64,000 nt of DNA from Omphiscola glabra. Taxonomy: Eukaryota; Mollusca; Gastropoda; Lymnaeidae. The stretch lies in assembly GCA_964017045.1 (NCBI GenBank), contig OZ024808.1, forward strand, positions 25,226,396-25,290,395, given 5' to 3'. The notes beneath the pieces are model-generated. The model was not told the DNA's origin, searched no databases, and was given only the letters and a program-made list of their open reading frames with translations. Below are positions 27,001 to 33,248 of the stretch, one piece after another (positions within the stretch are counted from its first letter, which is position 1; every line of letters begins with the position of its first letter). The translations under genes were made by a program, and so were the position numbers.

Positions 27001-28589
27001 CAGTGAGTCTGCCTGTGCTCCAGCAGTGAGTCTGCCTGTGATCCAACAGTGAGTCTGCCTGTGCTCCACCAGTGAGTCTGCCTGTGCCCCAGCAGTGAGT
27101 CTGCCTGTGCTCCAGCAGTGAGTCTGCTTGTGCTCCAGCAGTGAGTCTGCCTGTGGTCCAGCAGTGAGTCTGCCTGTGGTCCAGCAGTGTGTCTGCCTGT
27201 GCTCCAACAGTAAGTCTGCCTGTGCTCCAACATTGAATCTGCCTGTACTCCAAAATTGAATCTGCCTCTACTCCAACAGCGGGTCTGCATGTACTCCAAC
27301 AGTGAGTCTTGCTATTCTCCAACATTGAGTCTGTCTCGCAGCTTATGCGATCAAAAGCAAGTGTTTCCCATGCGTTCAGGATTGATGGATTGGAAGGACA
27401 ATTTAAGTTCATTCCATCTATAAACTTCTTTTCTAACCTTCAGCTGACCGCTTTCCCTGGATACAAATAAACATAAGCTGGATTGTGCGTCAGAAAAGAA
27501 GAGGTGTATAGTCACTAAGCAACGGAGAGATTAAATTAATGGAAGAGAGACTAGTTATCATGGCGTTTAAAAGCATGTGCGACGTGGGGTGGGTTGGGGG
27601 GGAGGGGTTTCTAGGCAAGGTAAAAGCTTTATTTCATAAGCTTCCATATTGATGACGTCATTTTCAATTATTTTTTTAGAAAACTACCTAACAGATGTAT
27701 TAACAAATCATGAACCACGGGCTTATTTCGATACTATAAATAGCTTTATATTCTTCATAATCGACATAGTCAGCATCTCTCCTACATTTAAATAAGATAT
27801 AATCGAATACTTCGTATTACGGACCGTTATGAATTGAGAATTTAATCTCTTAATTTTAGAAACGGTCCATAATAAAGGACGATACCAACGTTTAAAAATA
27901 ATAACAAATATAACGACAATCAAGGCCAGAGCTAATTACAATTAATAACTTTTTAATTTGTGAACTTCATGTAAATAATAACAGCAAGAGAAATATTATT
28001 AAAATTATAAACTTACAGATTTTCTGGTACCGGTACTGTATATAAAAATACAATGAGCACAAAATTGTATGAGGAAATAGAAAACTCTACACACAACAAA
28101 GTATGACATAGCATATCTCGTGATCAAAACAAAATTTCTCCCCCTCTCTATCGGTCAGCCCTTTTTATAGGCATTTCCTACTAAGGTCTCTCGAACCACC
28201 TAACACATTGGTTTGCCTTCCCGTTTTATCCAGAATCTTCTATTATTTTCGACAGTTCTCCTGACTAGAATTTATGTTGTAAATAAGGTTTTTCTAGCCA
28301 CACTTCAAAGGCGGTCACGAGAGTTCACGAGGGGTCATGCACGTGGGACGCGAGATAGGTGTGCTAAGAACACGTCATCCTTCATAACACTTCGTTTCAC
28401 GATGCATTACGTATAACTGGTCTGCTTGTTGTTACCAGTGGTATCGTTCAATAAATAATCACCCATACGATTATTTCCAGGGGCATCGGACGACTGAACC
28501 GCGACGGGACCAATCAGATTGTGGCAGGTCCGGAGAGCTTCACGAGAATTAACGGCATCTACGCTTACGAGTCTGCCTACACCCAATAA
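2264..28589 (+). CDS. Gene 1: Ly6-like / SRCR / YWTD-propeller protein (17 exons, 5' partial)
   Basis: Seventeen exons join into one frame (2571 nt; 856 residues plus TAA): 2264-2335, 2824-2977, 5191-5371, 10602-10774, 11714-11953, 13333-13501, 14932-15059, 15866-16022, 16283-16392, 16599-16782, 20247-20446, 23154-23232, 24159-24322, 25204-25369, 25818-25945, 26535-26691, 28481-28589. All borders are AG/GT and all phases agree. Domains in the visible protein: Ly6/uPAR-like cysteine module (about 1-75), SRCR 1 (91-191), six-bladed YWTD propeller 1 (194-461), SRCR 2 (479-579), propeller 2 (590-850). No transmembrane segment follows the last propeller, so this end of the protein is extracellular or secreted. 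SRCR domains and YWTD propellers are protein-binding modules; a role in adhesion, matrix or immune recognition is inference, and the ligand is unknown. The start codon and signal peptide must lie upstream of the window. Exon 1 is the least certain exon. Confidence 0.85.
2336..2823 (+). other. Intron 1 of gene 1
   Basis: Starts GTGAGT and ends CTTAG. Contains a short decayed TAGACTGATGTATA repeat (about 2391-2470); otherwise unremarkable AT-rich sequence. A competing AG at 2769 has no compatible open frame. Confidence 0.6.
2824..2977 (+). CDS. Gene 1 exon 2: Ly6/uPAR-like module, C-terminal cysteines
   Basis: The acceptor follows a pyrimidine-rich run ending CTTAG at 2823; the donor is GTGACG at 2978. 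The frame contains [18 protein letters not shown]-x2-D-x-CN is the closing signature of three-finger Ly6/uPAR domains, which are disulfide-rich extracellular modules. The exon leaves in phase 1 and joins exon 3 to start the SRCR linker. Family assignment is by motif only. Confidence 0.7.
3300..3314. repeat. (TA)n microsatellite
   Basis: Short TA run directly preceding the dispersed AT-rich repeat that starts near 3340. Confidence 0.8.
3340..4340 (+). repeat. Dispersed AT-rich repeat, copy 1 (partner at 36826-37860)
   Basis: About 1 kb of diverged but collinear similarity to 36826-37860: CGTTCGGA-T-CTTAAAAAC, ATTTTACGGAAATCGAATA, TTATTATTATAAATTACAAA, TTTATCGGGAAAA and others, in the same order. 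Both copies follow a TA microsatellite. Probably an old non-autonomous transposable element; no ORF, superfamily not determined. Confidence 0.75.
4730..4805 (-). repeat. Member of a dispersed repeat family (CGCTAAATGAGATTCTT-type core)
   Basis: On the minus strand this shares CGATAACTGCGCTAAATGAGATTC-like sequence followed by GCAAGTGCGTTTGGTGCGTAA-like sequence with 48895-49000, 49690-49830 and 61340-61465. Unknown element class; four copies in 64 kb. Confidence 0.6.
4928..5113. mobile_element. hAT-type MITE, 186 bp, perfect 8-bp TSD
   Basis: Terminal inverted repeats CAGGGCCGGCCTTAGG and TTAGGGTCGGCCCTG, flanked by identical 8-bp duplications CTCTTAGT at 4920-4927 and 5114-5121. No coding capacity. 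Structure fits a non-autonomous hAT element. It sits 77 bp upstream of exon 3. Confidence 0.9.
5191..5371 (+). CDS. Gene 1 exon 3: SRCR domain 1, first half
   Basis: Phase 1 to 2. After a Ser/Pro-rich linker the frame reads VRLISG, then the canonical [11 protein letters not shown] and [10 protein letters not shown] of scavenger receptor cysteine-rich domains. Acceptor CCCCAG at 5190, donor GGTAAGA. The SRCR domain is split over two exons, as is usual for group A SRCR genes. A hAT-type MITE (4928-5113) lies only 77 bp upstream. Confidence 0.93.
5555..6020. repeat. 25-bp tandem array
   Basis: Roughly 18 imperfect copies of a unit like ACAAGAATATCTGCTATCCA. Open frames on both strands are repeat artefacts. 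Lies in the intron between exons 3 and 4. Confidence 0.95.
6202..6259. repeat. (TA)n(TG)n microsatellite
   Basis: Compound dinucleotide run in intron 3. Confidence 0.95.
6470..10590. repeat. 32-bp satellite array, about 128 copies
   Basis: Unit CATATTTAATGGCATTACTT plus GTGTAACACTGT, with recurring variants (CTG or TAG before TCAT, GGCATT or GACATT or CACATT, GTGATATT). Specific runs of variants recur at long range, for example 7391-7720 and 9693-10022 at an offset of 2302 bp, which shows higher-order duplication. It ends about 17 bp short of the SRCR exon at 10602. Confidence 0.97.
10602..10774 (+). CDS. Gene 1 exon 4: SRCR domain 1, second half
   Basis: Phase 2 to 1. It encodes [21 protein letters not shown] and DAGVMC, completing a six-cysteine (group A) SRCR domain with exon 3. 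The acceptor CTTCCAG sits at the very end of the 4.1-kb 32-bp satellite: the last recognisable unit ends about 17 bp before the exon. Donor GTCAGT. Confidence 0.93.
10826..11010. repeat. ~47-bp tandem repeat after exon 4
   Basis: About four imperfect copies of GTGAGACTGTACCTGAGAAC followed by GGACACTACCATAGTG, beginning 52 bp after the exon 4 donor. Confidence 0.85.
11492..11696. mobile_element. SPIN-like hAT MITE 1 (205 bp)
   Basis: Starts CAGTGGTTCTCAACCTTCC and ends GGTCGCGACCCACAAGTTGAGAACCGCTG in structure, with internal TGTGTTTTCGGAAGGTCTTA and AAAGGGTTATTCGA. These match my memory of the SPIN/OposCharlie hAT families known from mammals, a triatomine bug and the snail Lymnaea. Flanks GCTTAACT and ACTTATCT agree at 6 of 8 positions (aged TSD). 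It ends 17 bp before exon 5. Confidence 0.85.
11714..11953 (+). CDS. Gene 1 exon 5: propeller 1, blades 1-2
   Basis: Phase 1 to 1, 240 nt. It encodes two YWTD-type blades (IFLLDTG and LYFVDDRL, each followed by the strand ending in a DG or N-L-R turn). In the second propeller the same segment is divided by one extra intron (exons 23154-23232 and 24159-24322, 243 nt together). A SPIN-like hAT MITE ends 17 bp upstream of the acceptor. Confidence 0.92.
12065..12612 (+). mobile_element. LINE (CR1-like) 3' end, with an antisense tail of the same family inserted
   Basis: Translated pieces SADGRIL-like, [16 protein letters not shown] and [19 protein letters not shown] match the C-terminal part of the copy at 44224-45165. 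The 3' UTR contains TACAGCGTGGTGAGCACAGC and ends in (TAA)n at about 12592-12612. An ~85-bp insert at about 12222-12305 carries the same tail in antisense (CCTTGGGCTGGTCTAACCAT). Heavily decayed, not autonomous. Confidence 0.8.
13333..13501 (+). CDS. Gene 1 exon 6: propeller 1, blade 3
   Basis: Phase 1 to 2. Contains [10 protein letters not shown] and [10 protein letters not shown], then NPRGIVLDP, the classic LDL-receptor class B pattern. Donor GTAGGT; choosing the next GT downstream would read through a stop codon. Equivalent to exon 25204-25369 of propeller 2 (169 against 166 nt). Confidence 0.92.
13823..14928. repeat. 13-bp (CCATCCACTGAAT)-type array abutting exon 7
   Basis: About 1.1 kb of CCATCCACTGAAT-like units decaying to longer mixed units (CCCTCCAATGAATGCATCC). 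It runs directly into the acceptor of exon 7. Open frames on the minus strand rich in Met-Asp-Ser are artefacts. Confidence 0.95.
14932..15059 (+). CDS. Gene 1 exon 7: propeller 1, blade 4
   Basis: Phase 2 to 1, 128 nt, exactly the length of its counterpart 25818-25945. Encodes [18 protein letters not shown] and [10 protein letters not shown], the best-preserved YWTD blade. Its acceptor (TTATAG) is directly abutted by the 1.1-kb ATCCA-type array 13823-14931. Confidence 0.94.
15060..15865 (+). other. Intron between exons 7 and 8
   Basis: AT-rich intron with a few loosely repeated GATGTGAGAATAG motifs near 15390-15460. No mobile element or conserved site recognised. Confidence 0.6.
15866..16022 (+). 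CDS. Gene 1 exon 8: propeller 1, blade 5
   Basis: Phase 1 to 2, 157 nt, same length as exon 26535-26691. Encodes [12 protein letters not shown] and [20 protein letters not shown]. Acceptor after an unbroken T run, donor GTACTT (weak). Confidence 0.9.
16283..16392 (+). CDS. Gene 1 exon 9: propeller 1, blade 6 and closure
   Basis: Phase 2 to 1. Encodes [14 protein letters not shown] and the closing strand ending VHKYGSDL. Joined to exon 8 it reads YYTDWNHNTLMRI. Counterpart of the terminal exon 28481-28589. Donor GTGAGA. Confidence 0.88.
16599..16782 (+). CDS. Gene 1 exon 10: SRCR domain 2, first half
   Basis: Phase 1 to 2. Encodes [25 protein letters not shown] and [11 protein letters not shown], a clear SRCR start, following propeller 1 with only a short linker. 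Noticeably GC-richer than the surrounding introns, as expected for coding sequence. Donor GTAAAG. Confidence 0.94.
17063..18695. mobile_element. TIR element (GGGGCCGTCCAT family), with nested MITE
   Basis: Left end GGGGCCGTCCATAAATGACG and right end in reverse complement CGTGACGTCATATATGGATGG-CCCC form inverted termini about 1.6 kb apart. The interior holds G-rich tracts, no transposase ORF and a second inverted-repeat element (17809-18368). Flanks contain TTA on both sides; superfamily not determined. Confidence 0.65.
17809..18368. mobile_element. MITE with CAGTGGCGTAGC termini
   Basis: Begins CAGTGGCGTAGCCA and ends TAGCTACGCCACTG, inverted termini of about 14 bp, inside the larger element at 17063-18695. 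The candidate 8-bp flanks agree only partly (5 of 8). Confidence 0.7.
18795..18912. repeat. Tandem duplication of about 58 bp
   Basis: Two copies of ACTTTTATAGCCTTTGTGTC followed by CATGCTA-TTTAGCATGCTCACAGCGCTCTGATGTC. Confidence 0.85.
18915..19425 (-). mobile_element. Decayed antisense LINE reverse-transcriptase remnant
   Basis: Minus-strand pieces resemble the C-terminal region of CR1-type reverse transcriptases (Leu-Gln-Lys-Val-Gln-Asn-like, then LRDLHW-like and a C-terminal [16 protein letters not shown] stretch), with several stops and frameshifts. Family assignment is tentative. Confidence 0.45.
20059..20246 (+). repeat. 41-bp unit x5: duplicated splice acceptor of exon 11
   Basis: Each unit contains CTCACCTCTCTGTCTTCTCC followed by CTAGGGCCGTCT. 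The fifth copy ends CCCCAG and is the real acceptor, continuing GGCCAATG. Three upstream copies keep an AG after the pyrimidine tract plus GGCC; one has lost it (CTCGGCC). Confidence 0.93.
20247..20446 (+). CDS. Gene 1 exon 11: SRCR domain 2, second half
   Basis: Phase 2 to 1. Encodes [32 protein letters not shown], then a short linker. SRCR 2 also has six cysteines (group A). The acceptor CCCCAG is the last of five tandem copies of a 41-bp unit containing pyrimidine tract, AG and the first exon bases GGCC. Donor GTCCAT is weak but the phase fits. Confidence 0.9.
20660..20830. repeat. ~47-bp repeat, three copies
   Basis: AACAATAGACCCACAGAAAG-type units with CCTACACCCTACCTGCCGGC, imperfect. 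Confidence 0.75.
21007..21048. repeat. (TA)n microsatellite
   Basis: Uninterrupted AT dinucleotide run. Confidence 0.95.
21207..22540. repeat. 37-bp tandem array, about 36 copies
   Basis: Unit CTACGCCAAAACTACACCCA plus CATTTCTGGTTGGCCTC. Because 37 is not a multiple of three, overlapping long ORFs (up to 215 codons) occur in all frames; these are artefacts. Blocks of variants at about 21540-21790 recur at about 22160-22410, showing block duplication. Confidence 0.97.
22652..22998. repeat. 16-bp array (TGTTTGTTTGTATCTG)n
   Basis: About 21 almost identical units; three open frames are artefacts. The near-zero divergence points to very recent expansion. Confidence 0.97.
23154..23232 (+). CDS. 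Gene 1 exon 12: propeller 2, blade 1
   Basis: Phase 1 to 2, 79 nt. Encodes [18 protein letters not shown], a YWTD-like blade start. The intron that follows (23233-24158) has no counterpart in propeller 1, so it was gained here or lost there. Acceptor CACCAG, donor GTAACT. Confidence 0.85.
23630..23785. repeat. ~38-bp repeat, four copies
   Basis: Units like ACACTATCTTAAACACTAGA followed by GTTGTTTTGATAAATTTA. Confidence 0.9.
23911..24108. mobile_element. SPIN-like hAT MITE 2 (198 bp)
   Basis: Same family and orientation as 11492-11696: starts CAGTGGTTCTCAACCTTCC, contains TATGTGTTTTCGGATGGTCT, ends GAGAACCGCTG. Flanks CTTTATTG and CTCTATTG match at 7 of 8 bases, a typical hAT duplication. 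It lies 50 bp upstream of exon 13. Confidence 0.9.
24159..24322 (+). CDS. Gene 1 exon 13: propeller 2, blade 2
   Basis: Phase 2 to 1. Encodes [18 protein letters not shown] and a divergent second half. The donor GTGGGT is the first of about six 24-bp tandem copies that each begin GTGGGT (24323-24445). A SPIN-like hAT MITE ends 50 bp upstream. Confidence 0.87.
24323..24445 (+). repeat. 24-bp array starting at the exon 13 donor
   Basis: About five to six copies of GTGGGTCAGAGTGATGTTGG-CGAT. The first GTGGGT is the functional donor of exon 13, so each unit carries a donor-like GTGGGT. Confidence 0.92.
24800..25085. repeat. ~24-bp degenerate array (GATACCGTCAACGATACTAC)
   Basis: About ten degenerate copies in intron 13. 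Confidence 0.8.
25204..25369 (+). CDS. Gene 1 exon 14: propeller 2, blade 3
   Basis: Phase 1 to 2. Encodes [19 protein letters not shown] and [12 protein letters not shown]. The last ~27 coding bases plus donor GTAAGA are duplicated downstream in the intron (about 25388-25421 and 25465-25500, decayed at about 25540-25562). Confidence 0.9.
25343..25565 (+). repeat. Duplicated exon 14 end plus donor
   Basis: AGGCATAGCTTTAGATAGGA-AAGTTGGGTAAGAGAG occurs as the genuine exon end (25343-25380) and again at about 25388-25421 and 25465-25500, with a decayed fourth copy at about 25540-25562. Each intact copy keeps the coding end and GTAAGA. Confidence 0.93.
25818..25945 (+). CDS. Gene 1 exon 15: propeller 2, blade 4
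   Basis: Phase 2 to 1, 128 nt. Encodes [20 protein letters not shown] and [10 protein letters not shown], closely resembling exon 7. Donor GTACAT. Confidence 0.94.
26535..26691 (+). CDS. Gene 1 exon 16: propeller 2, blade 5
   Basis: Phase 1 to 2, 157 nt. Encodes [19 protein letters not shown] and SHFFGITL then IFYSDWNK, parallel to exon 8 (shared SHFF motif). Donor GTACGT. Confidence 0.92.
26885..27340. repeat. 23-bp tandem array
   Basis: About 19 units like GTGAGTCTGCCTGTGCTCCA-ACA. Three overlapping minus-strand ORFs rich in HRQTHCW are artefacts of a unit not divisible by three. Confidence 0.95.
27345..28480 (+). other. 3' part of the last gene 1 intron
   Basis: No repeat or element recognised. 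About 28300-28400 is less AT-rich than its surroundings, without a usable exon signature. Confidence 0.5.
28481..28589 (+). CDS. Gene 1 exon 17: propeller 2 closure and stop
   Basis: Enters in phase 2 after TTTCCAG. Encodes [13 protein letters not shown] and [12 protein letters not shown], then TAA at 28587-28589. The protein ends right after the propeller with no EGF, membrane or cytoplasmic part. An AATAAA hexamer (28585-28590) overlaps the stop codon. Confidence 0.9.
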
Positions 28590-28590
28590 A
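28585..28590 (+). promoter_or_regulatory. Candidate polyadenylation signal overlapping stop codon of gene 1
   Basis: AATAAA spans the last sense codon and the TAA stop, and a GT/T-rich stretch follows at about 28600-28625. If used, the 3' UTR would be only about 10-30 nt. Other AATAAA motifs further downstream are possible alternatives. Confidence 0.4.
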
Positions 28591-28899
28591 CGAGGAAACT
28601 TGAGTTGTCGTTCTTATCTTGTTTGCACATTTCCCAACTATAACATTAATGTGTCTTAATTTGGGGGAAAAAGGGGGGGGGGTGTCCACTTACACAAACA
28701 AATATATTGGCTAAAATTGTTAAACAGCGTTCAATTATTTCCGTTCTAAGAAGCAAGCCATAGTATAATGCCATCCCGTGATGCAAGCCATTGCCTTGGT
28801 GCCAACTTGATGACTTATTTCATATATTTCTTTAGTATTTTCGTAGCCACGTAACATGATCCATTTAATTGGCTATTGTGCGGATTTGAATGTAACAAA

Positions 28900-29225
28900 C
28901 TTTAAACAAGTACAACACAGCACAAGTACAACACGGCCCAAGTACAGCACAGTACAACACAGCACAAGTACAACACGGCACAGGTACAGCACGGAAATGG
29001 TACAAAACGGCACTAGTACAACACGGTACTAGTACAACACGGCACTAGTACAACACAGCACTGGTACAACACAGCACTGGTACAACACAGCACTGGTACA
29101 ACACAGCACTATTACAACACAGCACTAGTACAACACGGCACTAGTACAGCACAGCACTAGTACAACACAGCACTAGTACAACACAGCACTAGTACAACAC
29201 AGCAGTAAAACAACACAGCACTGTA
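28900..29225. repeat. 16-bp array (GTACAACACAGCACTA)n
   Basis: About 20 units between the convergent genes, downstream of gene 1. Confidence 0.95.
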
Positions 29226-29764
29226 GTGAAATAAATTAAACACCTTTGAAATCTGCACAATATTTCTTTAATGAAACAAATCATTCATTGAACACCACTA
29301 TACATGTAGGAGATACATTTATTATTTACGTCTGTGACATAATAAATGCAATACGTAAATGCCGACGTAACCTCACTGCATGGAATATAAAGCGTTGATA
29401 TTGTGGCTGAATGGAGTTGGTTGGCATATGTTTAAAAAAAAAATATTTTAAAAAGGACGCAAGGTAGATAATGTTGTTTAACAATTTATGATAGAACTTG
29501 TAATTGTACTCAAGAGTTGTCTTCCTTTTCGTTCGGAGCAACGTCACCTAGCGATCAGGCCAGGTCAAAAATGCAGAACTAGGGGACTTTAAATTCAGGT
29601 GAAGTTAATTAAGAAGATGAAGTCTTTGAATGAATTCAACACATTTATTTGGTGTTTCAATTAACAAGGCAATGATTTCAACAACGACGATGAGGAGTAG
29701 GGTAATGTCAAACGGAACTGTAGCATTGAAACGCCTTAGCTAATCATGTAAGATAATGCTCTCT

Positions 29765-29949
29765 CAGGGGCGTAGCAATGGGGGTGTGGATGAGGCGGTA
29801 AAACCCGCAATTTTTTTTTTCTTTATATGAAAGGGTGGCTTTTTCGGCTAACTGCAAGGGATATTTTCTCAGAAAAAAAATATGGGGGCGAGGGGGTAGA
29901 AAAAAATAGTGATCCGCCCCGGGAGCCACTAACTCTAGCTACGCCCTTG
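29765..29949. mobile_element. MITE with CAGGGGCGTAGC termini
   Basis: Starts CAGGGGCGTAGC and ends GCTACGCCCTTG (11 of 12 positions inverted). No clear target-site duplication. Related by its ends to the elements at 17809, 42835, 52854 and 62812. Confidence 0.65.
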
Positions 29950-30589
29950 GGCTGTCAAATCATCTTAAAATTGTCTTTCGACTTGTTTATTTGATCGTGG
30001 TTTGTTGGTTTTTTTTTTAAAGGGGGGGGGGGGGAGAGGGGTGTTTTGGGATTTTTTAAAAGTTTGATTGAACTGAACCTTCTTATTAATCTCCTCTGAG
30101 TAGTGCTTCATGATGTCATTAAGTCAAAGGAGAAATTAAAACTCTTCAAATGTGTTTTTACTTTGAGTGGGTGCTCATTTCAAACTGATATATTTATGTT
30201 TACACAAAAACTAAAATTAAAACCTTTGTCACGTCATGAACTGTCCATGCACCGGCTGTTGAAATACCGGACACCATTTCGGTAATCTTATCGGCTCATC
30301 TAAATCACAGGATATTTATCATCCAGTTTTTGGTCATATCATAAGATATTTAATACATAATAACATTTCCAGCCTATTTAAGTGAGAGGACTCAGAAATT
30401 ATTATTATTATTATATTTAAAATAACGAAGACATAATTCAAAGTCATGGATCAGGGTACCCATGTTGACAAGATATCACACAATAAGTGAGATGTATTAC
30501 ATATGAATACAAAAAAAATGTTACACAGCTCAAAACACTCACAATTTACATATCAATATAGATTATAAAGTTTGCATGCTTGAAAGTAT

Positions 30590-30725
30590 TGCTGTGACAT
30601 GGGGAAAAAATGGGGCGTTGGTGTGACATGGAGAAAATGGGGCGTTACTGTGACATGGCAATAATGGGGCGTTGCCGTTACATGTGTAGTAATGGGGCAT
30701 TGCTGTGACAATAAAGAGGCATTAC
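30590..30725. repeat. ~30-bp repeat (GTGACATGG..AATGGGGCGTTG)
   Basis: About five imperfect copies of TGTGACATGGAGAAAATGGG-GCGTT. Confidence 0.8.
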
Positions 30726-32535
30726 GCAAAACTAAAACTCAACCTCCCCTTGCACACATTATAAGCAATGAAATCAGTTTTTGAAGTGTTGTATGACTGA
30801 CTTGGATGTTTTGTTCAAATCTGAGACACCATGGTCCATTGTTGCTGCTTCGTTTCTGAGTCACAGCCTTGACAAAAATTTCAAGTCACTTTGTGTTCAA
30901 TTTGAAATAAAAATTTTAACTTAGTATATCAGGACCAGACATAGTCTCGTTACATCTTCTATATAAATCACAAACACACACACACAACTATCTGGAGTAC
31001 AAATTGAAATGTTCGGAAATTTTTATACCTTGCAATAAATTTCTTCTTTTTTTTCAGTTTTAACAGCATATTTAAAAAATCATAAACAAAAATATTTAAA
31101 GAAATGAGTTCTGCTGCATAAAATTTAAACATTAATGACCTATGCAAAAATGCAGTGAATGCCTAAAAAGGAGTGACAAAAATTAATGGCCGTGGGGTCT
31201 ACATCGCGTCAATCCCAAGATTGTGGACTGGAGTACAAACCCCAGCGAAGTCCAAGACAAGAAAAGACAACACCAGCACTCTGGGTGGATGGGACTGGTT
31301 AACCTTGGACGGCAACTCTTATAAGAGAAGGTGAACTCAGATTTCAAACCCAGAGATGGATTGCAGTAGGGTGGTATAACATTAATTTATAGAAAATTCC
31401 AACAACTCCTACGAGTCTACCGACGCCAAGCTGTATCGTCCACACACCATGTTCCCTTGGGTAATCCAACGGCGTGGAGAGAGGTGATTTGATGTCTAGG
31501 GGAAACCAGCTCATCCTCCTAAAAAGAATCCTAGACCTTGTGATTTCTTCCTGCGAGGTCTACGACATCGTCACATTAAAACGGGCATGTGCAAAGCGTG
31601 AGTGGATTTATGTTCAGTTGATTTGTACTTAAGTTATGAACTCGATTGGTCCTCTGCGTAAGTTTTCTCATCCAGCACGTGCTGGCTGACACATACATTA
31701 CATGTCATACGACATATCACTGATGATACATTTCTTATTTAGGCTTCTGTGGTGAAAAGGGCCACCCATTACCACAGATCCGTGTCAACAGATTATATGA
31801 TGTAATAACACCCTATATATGGTGTAGATTATCAAGTACTGAGGAATTATATATCTTAAAAGTAGTGAGTCTTTTTGAATAACTAGAAATAGATTCAAAT
31901 GATCTACCCAGTGTAGGATAAACAAACACAAATAAATATATTCAAGCAAAAATTAGTATTTTCTTTCTCTGCACAAAAACACCACCAGCCCCAGCCCCCC
32001 CACCCCCCCCCCCCCCCAAGGAAGATCAAGATTTACCTAATTTTTTTACTTACACATTAATTTGCATATTTTTTTTAAAAAAGGAACAGTTTACATCGGG
32101 GAATTAAAAAGTAGAATGAAAATTTAAAATTTTAGATAAATTAAATGATGTGAAAAAAAAAGTAAGTGCATAGGATGTTAAATAAAAGACATCATTTATA
32201 AAGTTGTCAGCATTTTTTTTTTAAACTTAGTTTTATTGCTGTCTATAAAATTTGCTTTGAATCTAAATAAAGCAATAATCCATTCATATATTTACCCATT
32301 AATCATATTAATCCATCATTACATGTGTCCTTTTGTTTCTCTTTTCTCATCTTCGCAATTCTCTACTTGAAAACTGAAATTAAACTTTGTATCACGTGCT
32401 TTGCACTTTTTGTTGACATCACGTGACATGCACCCAGGTCAGATGAAATACTATAAACTGTAACATTTTTTGTTTAATTTAAACAACATTTCGTGAATTT
32501 TTAAGTCGTCCTACTTTTTTCGTTTCCCTCACTTT
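30726..32535. other. Intergenic sequence between convergent genes
   Basis: No gene recognised. About 31190-31600 is less AT-rich and shares CCAACGGCGTGGAGA with about 26790, suggesting a fragment of a dispersed repeat. The rest is AT-rich with a C-run near 32000. Confidence 0.45.
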
Positions 32536-32539
32536 AACA

Positions 32540-32735
32540 CACATTTAGACCCACCTTTAGATCCACCTTTAGACCCTGTTTTAGACCCACCTTTAGACCC
32601 ACCTTTAGACCCACATTTCGACCCACCTTTAGACCCACCTTTAGACCCACCTTTAGACCCTGTTTTAGACCCACCTTTAGACCCATCTTTAGACCCACAT
32701 TTAGATTCACCTTTAGACCCAACTTTAAACTCAAC
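32540..32735. repeat. 12-bp array (TTTAGACCCACC)n
   Basis: About 16 units just beyond the gene 2 stop codon, in its probable 3' flank. Confidence 0.95.
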
Positions 32736-32995
32736 TAAGTTACCTCACGAAGATCAATTTTTCGTATTTCAACATGACCCACTTTTTCAATACGATCTAA
32801 CTCACTCATTTCTATAAGATCCACTATACTTATCTCACTTCAATCCACGTGTCTCATCTCACCCAACTCAATTATCCATTAAAACCTTCTCACTAAAATC
32901 AGATTAATTCATCTCGCTAAGATGGACCTCACACATTAATCTATGACTGTCTGAAGTCTCTGACATGATCTAAATGTCCTCACGCATCACACTGT

Positions 32996-33248
32996 TCACA
33001 CCTTCTGCCCGCGACGCTTATGGGGCGTGCTGATCATGTTGACATCCACCATTTCTGCCAGATTGTCCCTGCTGCACGGCGTGCACCAACCGGGCAGCTG
33101 GCAAACCTCCCAGAAATGGAACCGGAAGTCGGCACTCAGCAGCAAAAGGATGAAGAACTGGCTGAAACTGGCAGCGATTCCCAGCCAACAGCTGAAGAAC
33201 TGGAGAAAGTCGTCCACCTCCGTCTGGAACACTCGCTTGACCACAATA
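32996..33248 (-). CDS. Gene 2 exon 5: TM7 and C-terminal tail
   Basis: Enters in phase 2 after CTTCAG. Encodes TM7 LQFFSCWLGIAASFSQFFIL, then DFRFHFWE, a cysteine-bearing stretch (CQLPGWCTPC, possible palmitoylation) and a short basic tail ending KRRGQKV and TGA. The usual NPxxY is absent. Confidence 0.85.

Noticed and set aside
26826..27412. ORFs rich in HRQTHCW
   Set aside because: 23-bp array read in three frames.
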